Below are positions 1 to 7,426 of a stretch of DNA of 35,826 bases, piece by piece. The DNA is from Streptomyces albospinus (GTDB lineage: Bacteria > Actinomycetota > Actinomycetes > Streptomycetales > Streptomycetaceae). Location of the stretch: contig NZ_BMRP01000049.1 in NCBI RefSeq assembly GCF_014648695.1, positions 9,424 to 45,249 on the forward strand, in the 5' to 3' direction. The translations under genes were made by a program, and so were the position numbers. The notes below the pieces were generated by a model. It did no database searches, was not told the DNA's origin, and worked only from the letters and a program-made list of their open reading frames with translations. Position 1 is the stretch's first letter, and every line of letters begins with the position of its first letter.

Positions 1-1
1 C

Positions 2-445
2 GGCGGTGCCCTGGTACCCGGTATGGGCGCCATGTCCAAGGTGATGCCGCTGCTGTCCTTCGGCATGCTGATCACCGCGGCGGTGGTGCCGCTGGCGGCC
101 GGGCTCTACCTGGTCACGACCACGACCTGGACGGCGTGCGAGCGGGCGCTGCTGCACCGTGACCGGAAGCCGGGCCGGGAGGCGGACCGGAAGCCGGAGC
201 CGCAGCCCGAGCGCGCCGGGGAGCGGGCGAAGGGCGCGGACGGGGCGGAGCGGGCGGGCGGCACGCCGTCCGGCGGTGCGCGGAAGGGAGCGCCCAGGAC
301 GCGCGCGGCCCGCCGGCAGGCCGCCCGGGCGCGGGCGAACGCCGCCGCGCGGGCTGACCGGGCCGGGAAGCGGGCGGACCGGGAGCCGGACGGCGGCCCG
401 GCTGCCGCGCCCGAACCGGCCGCCTCGGCGTCCGGACCGTCCTGA
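2..445 (+). CDS. yidC: YidC/Oxa1-family membrane protein insertase, C-terminal part (5' truncated)
   Basis: This is the 3' end of a gene that starts left of the window; the frame is open from base 2 to TGA at 445. The first ~45 residues read as the last two membrane segments of a YidC/Oxa1 insertase (GAMSKVMPLLSFGMLITA, then VPLAAGLYLVTTTTW). YidC inserts or folds proteins in the cytoplasmic membrane, with or without SecYEG. After the last helix comes a ~100-residue cytoplasmic tail very rich in Arg, Ala, Gly and Pro; basic YidC tails are known to contact ribosomes, so a similar role is an inference. The TTTTW-type ending is typical of the second, stand-alone actinobacterial paralogue rather than the copy next to rpmH/rnpA, and no rpmH or rnpA is visible here. 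Confidence 0.8.
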   Translation, partial: GGALVPGMGAMSKVMPLLSFGMLITAAVVPLAAGLYLVTTTTWTACERALLHRDRKPGREADRKPEPQPERAGERAKGADGAERAGGTPSGGARKGAPRTRAARRQAARARANAAARADRAGKRADREPDGGPAAAPEPAASASGPS

Positions 446-620
446 GCCGCCTCCGGCCAGGTCGTTACTACCCCTCGGTAACGGTCCACTCCGTGGACGG
501 GGGTCTTGCGGACCGGACCCCGTTCTTGGAGGATCGGCCAAATCGCTCGATGGCCGTCCCCCATCGGCCGGCCCTGGAGAACCCTTCGGGGCCGACCCTT
601 CGACCACGGGAGTTGTACCG

Positions 621-1478
621 ATGAAGCTGCTGCGCGTCGGAACGGTGGGGGCGGAAAGCCCGGCGCTGCTCGACGAGACCGGAGTCCTGCGGGATCTGTC
701 GGACACGGTGCGGGACATCGACGGAACACTGCTCGCGGACGATGCGGCGCTGGCCCGGATACGGGCCGCCGCCGCGTCCGGCGGGCTGCCCGCGCTGGAC
801 GCCGACGGGCTGCGCATCGGCCCGCCGGTCGCCCGGATCGGCAAGGTCGTGTGCATCGGGCTGAACTACCACGACCACGCCCGGGAGACGGGGGCCGCGA
901 CCCCCGAGGAGCCGATCATCTTCATGAAGGCCCCGGACACGGTCGTCGGCCCCGATGACACGGTCCTGGTGCCGCGCGGCAGCGTGAAGACCGACTGGGA
1001 GGTGGAGCTGGCCGTCGTCATCGGCCGTACCGCCCGCTACCTGGAGACCGACGAGCAGGCGCTGGCGGCGGTGGCCGGGTACGCGGTGGCGCACGACGTC
1101 TCCGAGCGCGCGTTCCAGATCGAGCGCGGCGGCCAGTGGGACAAGGGCAAGAACTGCGAGACGTTCAACCCGCTGGGCCCGTGGCTGGTGACCGCCGACG
1201 AGGTGCCCGACCCGCAGGCCCTGGGTGTCCGGCTGTGGGTCAACGGGGAGCTGAAGCAGGACGGCACGACCGCCGAGCAGATCTTCCCGGTGGCCGAAGT
1301 GGTCCGCTACGTCAGCCAGTTCATGACCCTCTACCCGGGCGATGTCATCAACACCGGCACTCCGGCCGGGGTCGCGATGGGGCAGCCCGAGCCGAAGCCG
1401 TACCTGCGGGCCGGCGATGTGGTGGAGCTGGAGATCGACGGTCTGGGCCGCCAGCGGCAGGAGCTCGCAAGCGCGTAG
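621..1478 (+). CDS. Fumarylacetoacetate hydrolase family protein
   Basis: A 285-residue soluble enzyme of the FAH family, which hydrolyses or decarboxylates diketo-acid type products of aromatic and sugar-acid catabolism. The FAH core begins near residue 75 (KVVCIGLNYHDHA). The metal-binding acidic pair lies in DWEVELAVVIG and a third acid in HDVSER; GDVINTGTPAGV near the C-terminus is the usual FAH signature. The ATG at 621 was chosen because homology begins soon after it; the frame stays open upstream to about 159 only because of high GC. The ligand-binding DVSER-A-FQ differs slightly from the common DVSARDxQ. The exact substrate cannot be read from the sequence; ureidoglycolate lyase or 2-keto-3-deoxy acid type activities are also common in this family. 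It is not in an obvious operon. Confidence 0.87.
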   Translation: MKLLRVGTVGAESPALLDETGVLRDLSDTVRDIDGTLLADDAALARIRAAAASGGLPALDADGLRIGPPVARIGKVVCIGLNYHDHARETGAATPEEPIIFMKAPDTVVGPDDTVLVPRGSVKTDWEVELAVVIGRTARYLETDEQALAAVAGYAVAHDVSERAFQIERGGQWDKGKNCETFNPLGPWLVTADEVPDPQALGVRLWVNGELKQDGTTAEQIFPVAEVVRYVSQFMTLYPGDVINTGTPAGVAMGQPEPKPYLRAGDVVELEIDGLGRQRQELASA

Positions 1479-1498
1479 GCGCTTGGCTGGGCTTCCCA

Positions 1499-1745
1499 CG
1501 TTTTCGGCTTTCCCGCCGTGGGGGTTGTTCGCCGTTGCGGCTCCGCTGCGCTTTGCGTCGCCCTACGTTGTCGGCTTTCCCGCCGTGGTGGTTGTTCGCC
1601 GTTGCGCCTGCGGCGGGCGGGGCCGCTGCGCGGGGCTGTCGGGTGCGGTGACGGTCCTGCGGGGCAGGGTGTCCGGACTGCTTCGCTTTACGTCCGGACA
1701 CCCTGCCCCTCCGGCCCGTCCCCTCCCGTTGTGGGTGGGAAAAAA
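1499..1745 (+). repeat. Composite intergenic repeat, left copy (reads away from the FAH gene)
   Basis: The block starts 20 bp after the FAH stop. It has two tandem ~75-bp units containing CGGCTTTCCCGCCGTGG, TTGTTCGCCGTTGCG and GCGCTTTGCGTCGCCCTACG, then GCGGTGACGGTCCTGCGGGG, a strong hairpin, and CCTCCGGCCCGTCCCCTCCC with an A-run. The same composite element occurs inverted at 1836-2131. No protein-coding gene is supported here. Confidence 0.85.
1661..1709 (+). terminator. Perfect 18-bp stem hairpin in left repeat copy
   Basis: GGGGCAGGGTGTCCGGAC (1661-1678) is exactly complementary to GTCCGGACACCCTGCCCC (1692-1709), with a 13-nt loop TGCTTCGCTTTAC. A transcriptional terminator or 3'-end structure for the FAH gene is the simplest reading. 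There is no immediate T-run, as is usual in streptomycetes. Confidence 0.6.
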
Positions 1746-1835
1746 CCGGTGGGGTGCGCGTAGGTGGGACCGTGCGGGTTCAGGGGTCGATGGAGACCGT
1801 TACCGGACCACTCGGCTCAGCCTGCATCCACCGTT

Positions 1836-2131
1836 TCTCTCTCCCACCCGCGGGAGGGGGCGGGCCGGAGGGGGCGGTGTGCAGGACGTAAAGCGAAGCA
1901 GTCCTGCACACCGGCCCCGGAGGACCGTCACCGCACCCCGAAAGCCCCGCGCAGCGGACAACACCCCGCGCCGAAGGCGCAAAAGACAGCAACCCCTACG
2001 GCGGGAAAGCCGAAAACGTAGGGCGACGCAAAGCGCAGCGGACGGGCCGAAGGCGCAAAGACAGCAACCCCCACGGCGGGAAAGCCGACAACGTGGGAAG
2101 CGAGGCAAAGCGCAGCGGACGGGCCGAACAC
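1836..2131 (-). repeat. Composite intergenic repeat, right copy (reads away from the UPF0303-type gene)
   Basis: This is the inverted counterpart of 1499-1745. On the minus strand it reads the same modules in the same order: CGGCTTTCCCGCCGTGG, GTTGCTGTCTTTGCGCCTTC, GCGCTTTGCGTCGCCCTACG, then GCGGTGACGGTCCTCCGGGG, a hairpin, and CCCTCCGGCCCGCCCCCTCC. It begins about 15 bp beyond the stop of the 2147-2635 gene. The left and right copies face each other across a ~90-bp centre. Confidence 0.85.
1871..1918 (-). terminator. Hairpin in right repeat copy
   Basis: GGGGCGGTGTGCAGGAC (1871-1887) pairs with GTCCTGCACACCGGCCCC (1901-1918), leaving one unpaired base. The 13-nt loop GTAAAGCGAAGCA is the exact reverse complement of the left-copy loop, while the stem bases differ in a compensated way. 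It probably ends transcripts coming from the minus strand. Confidence 0.6.
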
Positions 2132-2146
2132 GTGGGAGGTTCAAGC

Positions 2147-2635
2147 TCAGCGCAAGAGGTACCGCTCCAGTGCCTCGACGACCAGCGCGTGGTCGTCCGC
2201 CTGCGGCAGCCCGGACACCGCGACCGCCCCGACGACGCCGGTCCCCCGCAGCCGGACGGGGAAGGCGCCGCCGTGCGCCGCGAAGCGGTCCGGGTCGAGG
2301 CGGGAACTCTCCTCGAACGTCCGGCCCTTGGCGCGGAACCGGGCGCCGACCAGGTACGAGGACTCCCCGTAGCGTTCGACGACGGCGCATTTGCGGGCGA
2401 TCCAGGCGTCGTTGTCGGCGGAGGTGCCGGGCAGGGCGCAGTGGAACAGCTGCTGGGCGCCGCGCCGGATGCCGACCGTCACGGCGGCGCCGCGCTCCCG
2501 CGCCAGCGCGACCAGCAGCGAGCCCAGTTCCCATGCTTCGTCATTGCCGAAGGTGTCGAAGAGCAGGCGCTCTTCCTGGGCGGTCAGCTCGGCGAGCTCG
2601 TCGGCCGCGGCGGTCGGCGCGGCGGCCCCGCTCAT
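2147..2635 (-). CDS. Haem-degrading-domain (UPF0303-type) protein
   Basis: 162 residues. The region VGIRRGAQQLFHCALPGTSADNDAWIARKCAVVERYG, followed by R(F)RAKGRTFEES, is characteristic of the haem-degrading/GlcG-like PF03928 domain (UPF0303 group), small cytoplasmic proteins that bind haem or small ligands. The C-terminal half (GGAFPVRLRGTGVVGAVAVSGLPQADDHALVVEAL) is the typical family ending. The ATG at 2635 overlaps the upstream oxidoreductase stop in an ATGA, so the two are translationally coupled. These proteins often accompany sugar or inositol type dehydrogenases, which fits here; the molecular role remains uncertain. Confidence 0.85.
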   Translation of the reverse strand: MSGAAAPTAAADELAELTAQEERLLFDTFGNDEAWELGSLLVALARERGAAVTVGIRRGAQQLFHCALPGTSADNDAWIARKCAVVERYGESSYLVGARFRAKGRTFEESSRLDPDRFAAHGGAFPVRLRGTGVVGAVAVSGLPQADDHALVVEALERYLLR

Positions 2636-3753
2636 GCCGCCGCCCCGATCCGCACCGTCCGGCCCTCGGCCGCGGAGCGCCTGGCGGCCTCCAGGACGCG
2701 CAGCGCCGCCGCGGCCTCGGTGGCGGTCACCGGCGGTTCGCCGCCCTCCCGAAGGGCCCGCTCGATCGCGGCGTAGTAGGCGGGGTAGTCGCCCGGCAGC
2801 GTCTCGACCGGCTCGCCGCCGCCGCTCCGGGGGGCCGCCCCGGCGCCGAGGCGGCCCCAGCCGGTCCTCTTCTCCACGCCCCACTCCACGCCCTCGTCGC
2901 CGGGGCGCCGGCCCTCGCGCAGCGCGGCCTCCTGCGGGTCCAGGCCGTGCTTGGTGTAGCCGGCCCGGTCCCCCAGCACCCGGAAGCGGGAGCCGAGGAG
3001 GGCGGTGGTGGCGCTCATCCACAGATGGGAACGGACGCCGTTGACGTGGGTGAGCGCGATGAAGGTGTCGTCGTCGGCCTCCGCGCCCGGGCGGCGGATG
3101 TCGGACTCGGCGTACACGGAGGCGGCCGGGCCGAAGAGGGTCAGCGCCTGGTCGACGAGGTGGCTGCCGAGGTCGTAGAGCAGCCCGCCGAGTTCGGCCG
3201 GGTCGCCGGACTCGCGCCAGCCGCCCTTGGGCTGGGGCCGCCAGCGCTCGAAGCGCGACTCGAAGCGCCACACCGCGCCGAGCGCCCCGTCCTCGATCAG
3301 TTTGCGGACGGTCAGGAAGTCGTTGTCCCAGCGGCGGTTCTGGAAGACGGAGAGCAGCAGTCCGCGGTCGGCGGCGAGCGCGGCGAGCTTCTCGGCCTCG
3401 GCGGCGGTGGCGGCCAGCGGCTTGTCGACGACGACCGGGACGCCGGCCTCCAACGCGGCGGTGGCGAGCGGGACATGCGTCTTGTTCGGGCTCGCCAGCA
3501 CGATCAGGTCGAGCTCGCCGGCGGCGGCCCGGTCCAGTACGGCCTCGGGGGTGGCCACCGTACGGACCTGCGGATGCTCGGCGCGGGCCTGCGCCTGCCG
3601 TTCGGGGTCGGAGGTCGAGACGGTGTCGAGCAGCAGCCCTTCGGTGGCGGCGATCAGCGGGGCGTGGAAGACCGAACCCGCCAGGCCGTATCCGATGAGG
3701 CCGACGCGGAAGGGCGGGCGGGGGGAGTGGGGGGTGCCCAGGGGGTCATTCAT
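2632..3753 (-). CDS. Gfo/Idh/MocA family NAD(P)-dependent oxidoreductase
   Basis: 373 residues. The N-terminal Rossmann motif is VGLIGYGLAGSVFHAP; the VVVDKPLA segment corresponds to the family's conserved E/DKP; the C-terminal half is the usual substrate-binding alpha/beta domain (GGLLYDLGSHLVDQAL). Such enzymes oxidise sugars, inositols or related polyols using NAD(P). The ATG at 3753 follows GGAGGG closely; the frame extends further upstream only through a TTG. The gene is divergent from a ROK regulator, and a 27-bp dyad lies immediately upstream, so repression by that regulator with a sugar ligand is likely. The stop overlaps the start of the haem-degrading-domain gene. Confidence 0.9.
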   Translation of the reverse strand: MNDPLGTPHSPRPPFRVGLIGYGLAGSVFHAPLIAATEGLLLDTVSTSDPERQAQARAEHPQVRTVATPEAVLDRAAAGELDLIVLASPNKTHVPLATAALEAGVPVVVDKPLAATAAEAEKLAALAADRGLLLSVFQNRRWDNDFLTVRKLIEDGALGAVWRFESRFERWRPQPKGGWRESGDPAELGGLLYDLGSHLVDQALTLFGPAASVYAESDIRRPGAEADDDTFIALTHVNGVRSHLWMSATTALLGSRFRVLGDRAGYTKHGLDPQEAALREGRRPGDEGVEWGVEKRTGWGRLGAGAAPRSGGGEPVETLPGDYPAYYAAIERALREGGEPPVTATEAAAALRVLEAARRSAAEGRTVRIGAAA

Positions 3754-3759
3754 GCCCTC

Positions 3760-3786
3760 CACTTTCGCAACGCTGTTGCCAAAGTG
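3760..3786. promoter_or_regulatory. Dyad operator between ROK regulator and oxidoreductase
   Basis: An inverted repeat with half-sites CACTTT-c-GCAAC and GTTGC-c-AAAGTG around a central GCT. Pairing is perfect apart from the two matching-position C bases. It sits 7 bp from the oxidoreductase ATG and 24 bp from the ROK GTG, which suits an autoregulated ROK operator controlling both directions. Confidence 0.7.
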
Positions 3787-3809
3787 CAAGCAGCACGGAC
3801 AATGGGGGT

Positions 3810-4967
3810 GTGAGCAGCAACGACCCCGACCGCCCGACCACCGCCCCCACCGCGCCCGCCGCCGGTCCGGGCGCGAACCTCCTCGCCCTCCGCGGCCACA
3901 ACACTGCGCTGGTGCTCGGGCTGCTGCGCACGGCGGGGCAGGAGGGGGCCAGCCGCCTGGAGCTGGCCGGGCGCACCGGCCTCACCCCGCAGGCGGTCAG
4001 CAAGATCACCGCCCGGCTGCGGGCCGACGGTCTGGCCGAGGAGGCGGGCCGCCGGGCCTCCACCGGCGGCAAACCGCGCACCGTACTGCGCCTGGTCCCC
4101 GGCGCCCGGTACGCCGTCGGCCTGCACCTGGACCGCGACGAGATCCGCTGCGTCCTGGCCGACCTCGCGGGCCGGCCGGTCGCGGAACGTCGGGCCCCGC
4201 TGGATCTCGGCGCCGGCGCCGAGGCCGTGCTGGCCGCCGCCGGGCGGGAGGTCGCGGCGCTGCGGGACGCGGCGGGCGGGCCGCCGGTGCTCGGTGCGGG
4301 GGTGGCCTGCCCGGGGCCGCTGGACCACGGCACCGGCGTGCTGCGCCAGGTCACCGGCCTCCCGCAGTGGGACGGCTTCCCGCTGCGCGACGCGCTCGGC
4401 GCACGCCTGGGCCTGCCCGTCGTCCTCGACAAGGACACCAACGCGGCGGCGCTCGGCATCGGCCGCGCACCGGAGGAGGCCGGCGGTGCCTCCTTCGCCT
4501 ACCTCCACCTGGGCACCGGACTGGGCGCCGGGCTCGTCCTCGGCGGCGCCCTCTACCGCGGACCGCACACCGGCGCCGGTGAATTCGGCCACCAGGTCGT
4601 GCAGTTGGACGGGCCGCGGTGCGGCTGCGGGCGGCGCGGCTGCGTCGAGGCGCTGTGCCTGGCGGCGGTGGCCCGCGGCGATCTCCCGGAAGCGGCCCGG
4701 GTGCTGGGCGTGGCCGCGGCCAACCTCGTCGAACTGCTGGACGTCGACCGGGTGCTGCTCGGGGGCCGCACCGTGCAGCAGCACCCGGAGGGGTTCCGGG
4801 ACGGCGTGGCCCGGGTCCTGGCCGACCACGCGGCGCTGCGCGGCCGGCCGTGGGCGGCGTCCGGCGGCGGCCCCGGGGCCGCGCCCGCGGTGGCGCTGGC
4901 CCGCGGCGGGCCCCGGACCGTCGCGGACGGCGCCGCCGAGCTGGTGCTGACCGGGCTGTTCCGCTAG
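3810..4967 (+). CDS. ROK family transcriptional regulator
   Basis: 385 residues. Residues ~25-85 form a winged helix-turn-helix (LLALRGHNTALVLGLLRTAG through TPQAVSKITARLRADGLAEE). The rest is a ROK sugar-kinase-like fold: VVLDKDTNAAALG, LHLGTGLGAGLVLGG and the zinc signature CGCGRRGCVEAL preceded by GAGEFGHQVV. The usual N-terminal kinase phosphate loop is degenerate (VGLHLDRDEIR), as in ROK repressors without kinase activity. The GTG start at 3810 follows a G-rich stretch. It is divergent from the Gfo/Idh/MocA gene, which it probably represses in response to a sugar or sugar phosphate. Confidence 0.9.
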   Translation: MSSNDPDRPTTAPTAPAAGPGANLLALRGHNTALVLGLLRTAGQEGASRLELAGRTGLTPQAVSKITARLRADGLAEEAGRRASTGGKPRTVLRLVPGARYAVGLHLDRDEIRCVLADLAGRPVAERRAPLDLGAGAEAVLAAAGREVAALRDAAGGPPVLGAGVACPGPLDHGTGVLRQVTGLPQWDGFPLRDALGARLGLPVVLDKDTNAAALGIGRAPEEAGGASFAYLHLGTGLGAGLVLGGALYRGPHTGAGEFGHQVVQLDGPRCGCGRRGCVEALCLAAVARGDLPEAARVLGVAAANLVELLDVDRVLLGGRTVQQHPEGFRDGVARVLADHAALRGRPWAASGGGPGAAPAVALARGGPRTVADGAAELVLTGLFR

Positions 4968-5290
4968 GGCCTGTCGTCGCATTCCCGTTGTCGCCCGAAG
5001 GGCGGCCCCGCGGTGTCCGGATACGCGGCCCCGACCGCGCACGTCAGGCCGGTGAGGTGACCGCCCGGCCAAGATGCCGGGCGAAGAACCGGGCCGCGCT
5101 GTCGGCCTCGAACCTGGGCATGTCGAAGTGCCTGCCCGCGTTGGCGTGCAACGTCTTCTCCTTCGAGGCGAAGGCGTCGAACAGCGCGAGGCTGGCCTCG
5201 CGCGGGATGCGCTCGTTGTCCCACTGCATGGCGAACTCGATCGGGATGGTGATCGCAGCTCCTGGCGGACTCCGGGCCCCAGGGCCTGTC
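4966..5290. other. Gene remnant bracketed by short direct repeats
   Basis: The decamer AGGGCCTGTC occurs at 4966-4975, overlapping the ROK stop, and again at 5281-5290. The segment between carries the hydrolase fragment described separately and no intact gene. The arrangement could be a scar of an insertion or deletion; no transposase remains. Confidence 0.4.
5044..5257 (-). pseudogene. C-terminal fragment of an alpha/beta (dienelactone-type) hydrolase
   Basis: The minus-strand frame ending at TGA 5044-5046 encodes about 70 residues: ITIPIEFAMQWDNERIPRE, then ALFDAFASKEKTLHANAG and RHFDMPRFEADSAARFFARHLG. This resembles the C-terminus of alpha/beta hydrolases of the dienelactone-hydrolase type, including the region around the catalytic His (AGRHFD). 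Homology stops abruptly at about 5257 and there is no N-terminal part with a nucleophile Ser or Cys, so the gene is a relic. The frame runs on upstream into the GntR gene on the other strand without meaning. Confidence 0.6.
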
Positions 5291-5359
5291 CGTCGGGGCA
5301 TGGCCGGGCCCGCGAGGGGCATGGCGCTCCGGCCCCGCCGCTGATGCGAAGATCGCCGG

Positions 5360-6133
5360 GTGGAGTTCCCGTACGGCCAGGAACCTGGCGCACCCATCCG
5401 GTCCGGCGTCCCCGAGCACGGACGCATCCCCAAGTACTACGCGGCGAAGGTCGAAATCGCCGCGCTGATCACGGAGTTGGGCGAGGGCGAACCGCTGCCC
5501 GCGGAGCGTGAACTGGCCCTGCGGTTCGAGGTCTCGCGGGAGACGCTGCGTCAGGCCCTGCGGGAACTGGTGCTGGAGGGGCGGCTGAAGCGGCTGGGGC
5601 GCGGCACGGTCGTCGCCGGACCCAAGATGGAGCAGCCGCTGTCCCTCGCCAGCTACACCGAGGGCGTACGCCGCCAGGGCCGCACCCCCGGCCGGCACCT
5701 GGTCTCGCTGGACCGCTTCCCCTGCCCGCCGGCGCTCGCCGCCGACCTCGCGCTGGCGGCCGGCGACCCGGTCTGGCACATGGAGCGGGTGCTGCTCGCC
5801 GACGACGAGCGGGTCGGACTGGAGAGCACCTACGTCGCGGTGGCCCGGGTCCCCGATCTGGCGGCCGACTTCGCGCCGGACTCCTCCTTCTACGCCTACC
5901 TCCGCGAGCGGCTCGGGATCGGCTTCGGGGACGCGGACGAACGCCTGGAGACGGTGCTGGCCACCCCGCGCGAGGCACTGCTGATCGGTACCCCGGGCGC
6001 GCTGCCGATGCTGCTGATCCACCGGCTGTCGCGGGACACCGAGGGCCGCCCGCTGGAGCGGGTGCGCTCGCTGTACCGCGGGGACCGGTTCTCGTTCACC
6101 ACGCATCTGGGCACCCGGCCCACGCCCCCGTAG
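5360..6133 (+). CDS. GntR family regulator, HutC/UTRA subfamily
   Basis: 257 residues. Residues ~20-85 form the GntR winged helix (LPAERELALRFEVSRETLRQALRELVLEGRLKRLGRGTVVA). Residues ~100-250 form a UTRA effector domain (PLSLASYTEGVRRQGRTPG and later WHMERVLLADDERVGLESTYV). HutC-type regulators bind small metabolites and usually repress neighbouring catabolic genes. The gene lies 171 bp upstream of, and in the same direction as, the phosphonate-type operon, so that operon is its likely target. The GTG at 5360 has no good Shine-Dalgarno sequence; the next in-frame starts would cut into the helix-turn-helix. Confidence 0.88.
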   Translation: MEFPYGQEPGAPIRSGVPEHGRIPKYYAAKVEIAALITELGEGEPLPAERELALRFEVSRETLRQALRELVLEGRLKRLGRGTVVAGPKMEQPLSLASYTEGVRRQGRTPGRHLVSLDRFPCPPALAADLALAAGDPVWHMERVLLADDERVGLESTYVAVARVPDLAADFAPDSSFYAYLRERLGIGFGDADERLETVLATPREALLIGTPGALPMLLIHRLSRDTEGRPLERVRSLYRGDRFSFTTHLGTRPTPP

Positions 6134-6217
6134 CGGCCCGGCTGTCCAGCCGCCACGGCCGCCCCGGATCGGGACGAAAGCACCGCAACTGCCCCTTCGG
6201 TATCACGGATTGATAAC

Positions 6218-6240
6218 GGGTCTAGGCCAACTTTGGACCC
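6218..6240. promoter_or_regulatory. Candidate GntR operator ahead of phosphonate-type operon
   Basis: Inverted repeat GGGTC (6218-6222) and GACCC (6236-6240) separated by 13 bp. The left half continues as GGTCTAG, the half-site favoured by HutC-type regulators. It lies 65 bp upstream of the ATG at 6305. Confidence 0.4.
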
Positions 6241-6304
6241 CTGTTCACCGTTCCGTCGCCGAACCGCCGTCCGCGGGCCACCCGCCGCCGAGACCGTCTG
6301 GGGC

Positions 6305-7426
6305 ATGCGAATCACAGTCGTCGGAGCGGGCGTGTTGGGAACCATGCACGCCTGGCACGCAGTTGAACGGGGCCACGAGGTCCTGCACATCGAGCGGGAG
6401 GCCGAGGCCCGCGGTGCCTCGGTCCGCAACTTCGGGCAGATCTGGGTCAGCGGCCGGGCCGGCGGCGAGGAACTGGCCACCGCGCTCCGCGCCCGCGAAC
6501 TCTGGGAGGAGATCGGCGCCCGCGTCCCCGGCCTCGGCTTCCGCGCCATCGGATCGCTGACCGTCGTCCGCAACGACACCGAACGCGCGGTCGCCGAGGC
6601 CGCCACCCGCCGCCCCGACGCCGCCGCCCGCGGCTACCGGCTCCTGGACGCCGACGGGGCCCGCGCCCTCAACCCCGCCCTGCGCGGCGACCTCACCGGC
6701 GCCCTGTGGTGCGAGCGGGACGCCGCCGTGGAGCCCCGTGTCGCCCAACTCGCCCTGAAGGAGGCGCTGCTGGCGTCCGGCCGGTACACCTACCTCGGCG
6801 GGCGCGAGGTCCGCGAGGTGGTCGGCGGGCGCGCGGTCCGCGACGACCACGGCGTGACCCACCACGGCGACGCGGTCGTCCTGTGCACCGGCGCCTGGCT
6901 CGGCGGCCTGGTCCGGGAGCTGATCCCCGACCTGCCGGTGCGCCGGGTGCGCCTCCAGATGATGCAGACCGACCCGCTCGGCGAGCCGCTCACCACCTCC
7001 GTCGCCGACGCCGACAGCTTCCGCTACTACCCCGCCTACCGCAGTGACGCCCTGGACGCCCTCGACGCCGGCCAGGCCCAGACCCCGACCGCCGCCGCGC
7101 ACAAGATGCAGCTGCTGATGGTCCAGCGGGCCGACGGCGGACTGACCATCGGCGACACCCACGAATACGACACCCCGTTCGCCTTCGACACGGTCGAGGA
7201 GCCCTACGAGCACCTCACCGGCGTCGTCGAGGCGATCCTCGGCCGCCCGCTGCCCCGCATCCGCCGCCGCTGGGCCGGGGTCTACGCCCAATGCACCGAC
7301 ACCACCCGCGTCGTCCACCGCCAGCAGGCCCGCGACGGGGTCTGGCTGGTCACCGGGCCCGGCGGGCGCGGCATGACCTGCTCGCCTGCCATCGCCGAAA
7401 CCACCGCGAACGAACTGGGATGGTGA
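6305..7426 (+). CDS. FAD-dependent oxidoreductase of the phosphonate-cluster type (TIGR03364-like)
   Basis: 373 residues of the DAO/glycine-oxidase fold. The FAD-binding motif is RITVVGAGVLGTMHAWHAVERGHEV at the N-terminus. SVRNFGQIWVSG at ~residue 40 is typical of the group found beside phosphonatase-like hydrolases, and GPGGRGMTCSPAIAE closes the FAD site. Members of this group are known to recur in phosphonate catabolism clusters, where they oxidise the amine carbon of aminoethylphosphonate or N-alkyl derivatives. Here it is the first gene of a six-gene operon and the only candidate for removing nitrogen, since no PhnW-type transaminase is present. The ATG at 6305 sits directly before the Rossmann strand. 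Confidence 0.88.
   Translation: MRITVVGAGVLGTMHAWHAVERGHEVLHIEREAEARGASVRNFGQIWVSGRAGGEELATALRARELWEEIGARVPGLGFRAIGSLTVVRNDTERAVAEAATRRPDAAARGYRLLDADGARALNPALRGDLTGALWCERDAAVEPRVAQLALKEALLASGRYTYLGGREVREVVGGRAVRDDHGVTHHGDAVVLCTGAWLGGLVRELIPDLPVRRVRLQMMQTDPLGEPLTTSVADADSFRYYPAYRSDALDALDAGQAQTPTAAAHKMQLLMVQRADGGLTIGDTHEYDTPFAFDTVEEPYEHLTGVVEAILGRPLPRIRRRWAGVYAQCTDTTRVVHRQQARDGVWLVTGPGGRGMTCSPAIAETTANELGW

Noticed and set aside
1342..3813. A plus-strand frame of about 820 codons over the inverted repeats
   Set aside because: It crosses the repeat array and lies antisense to the oxidoreductase and haem-degrading-domain genes, with no family content.
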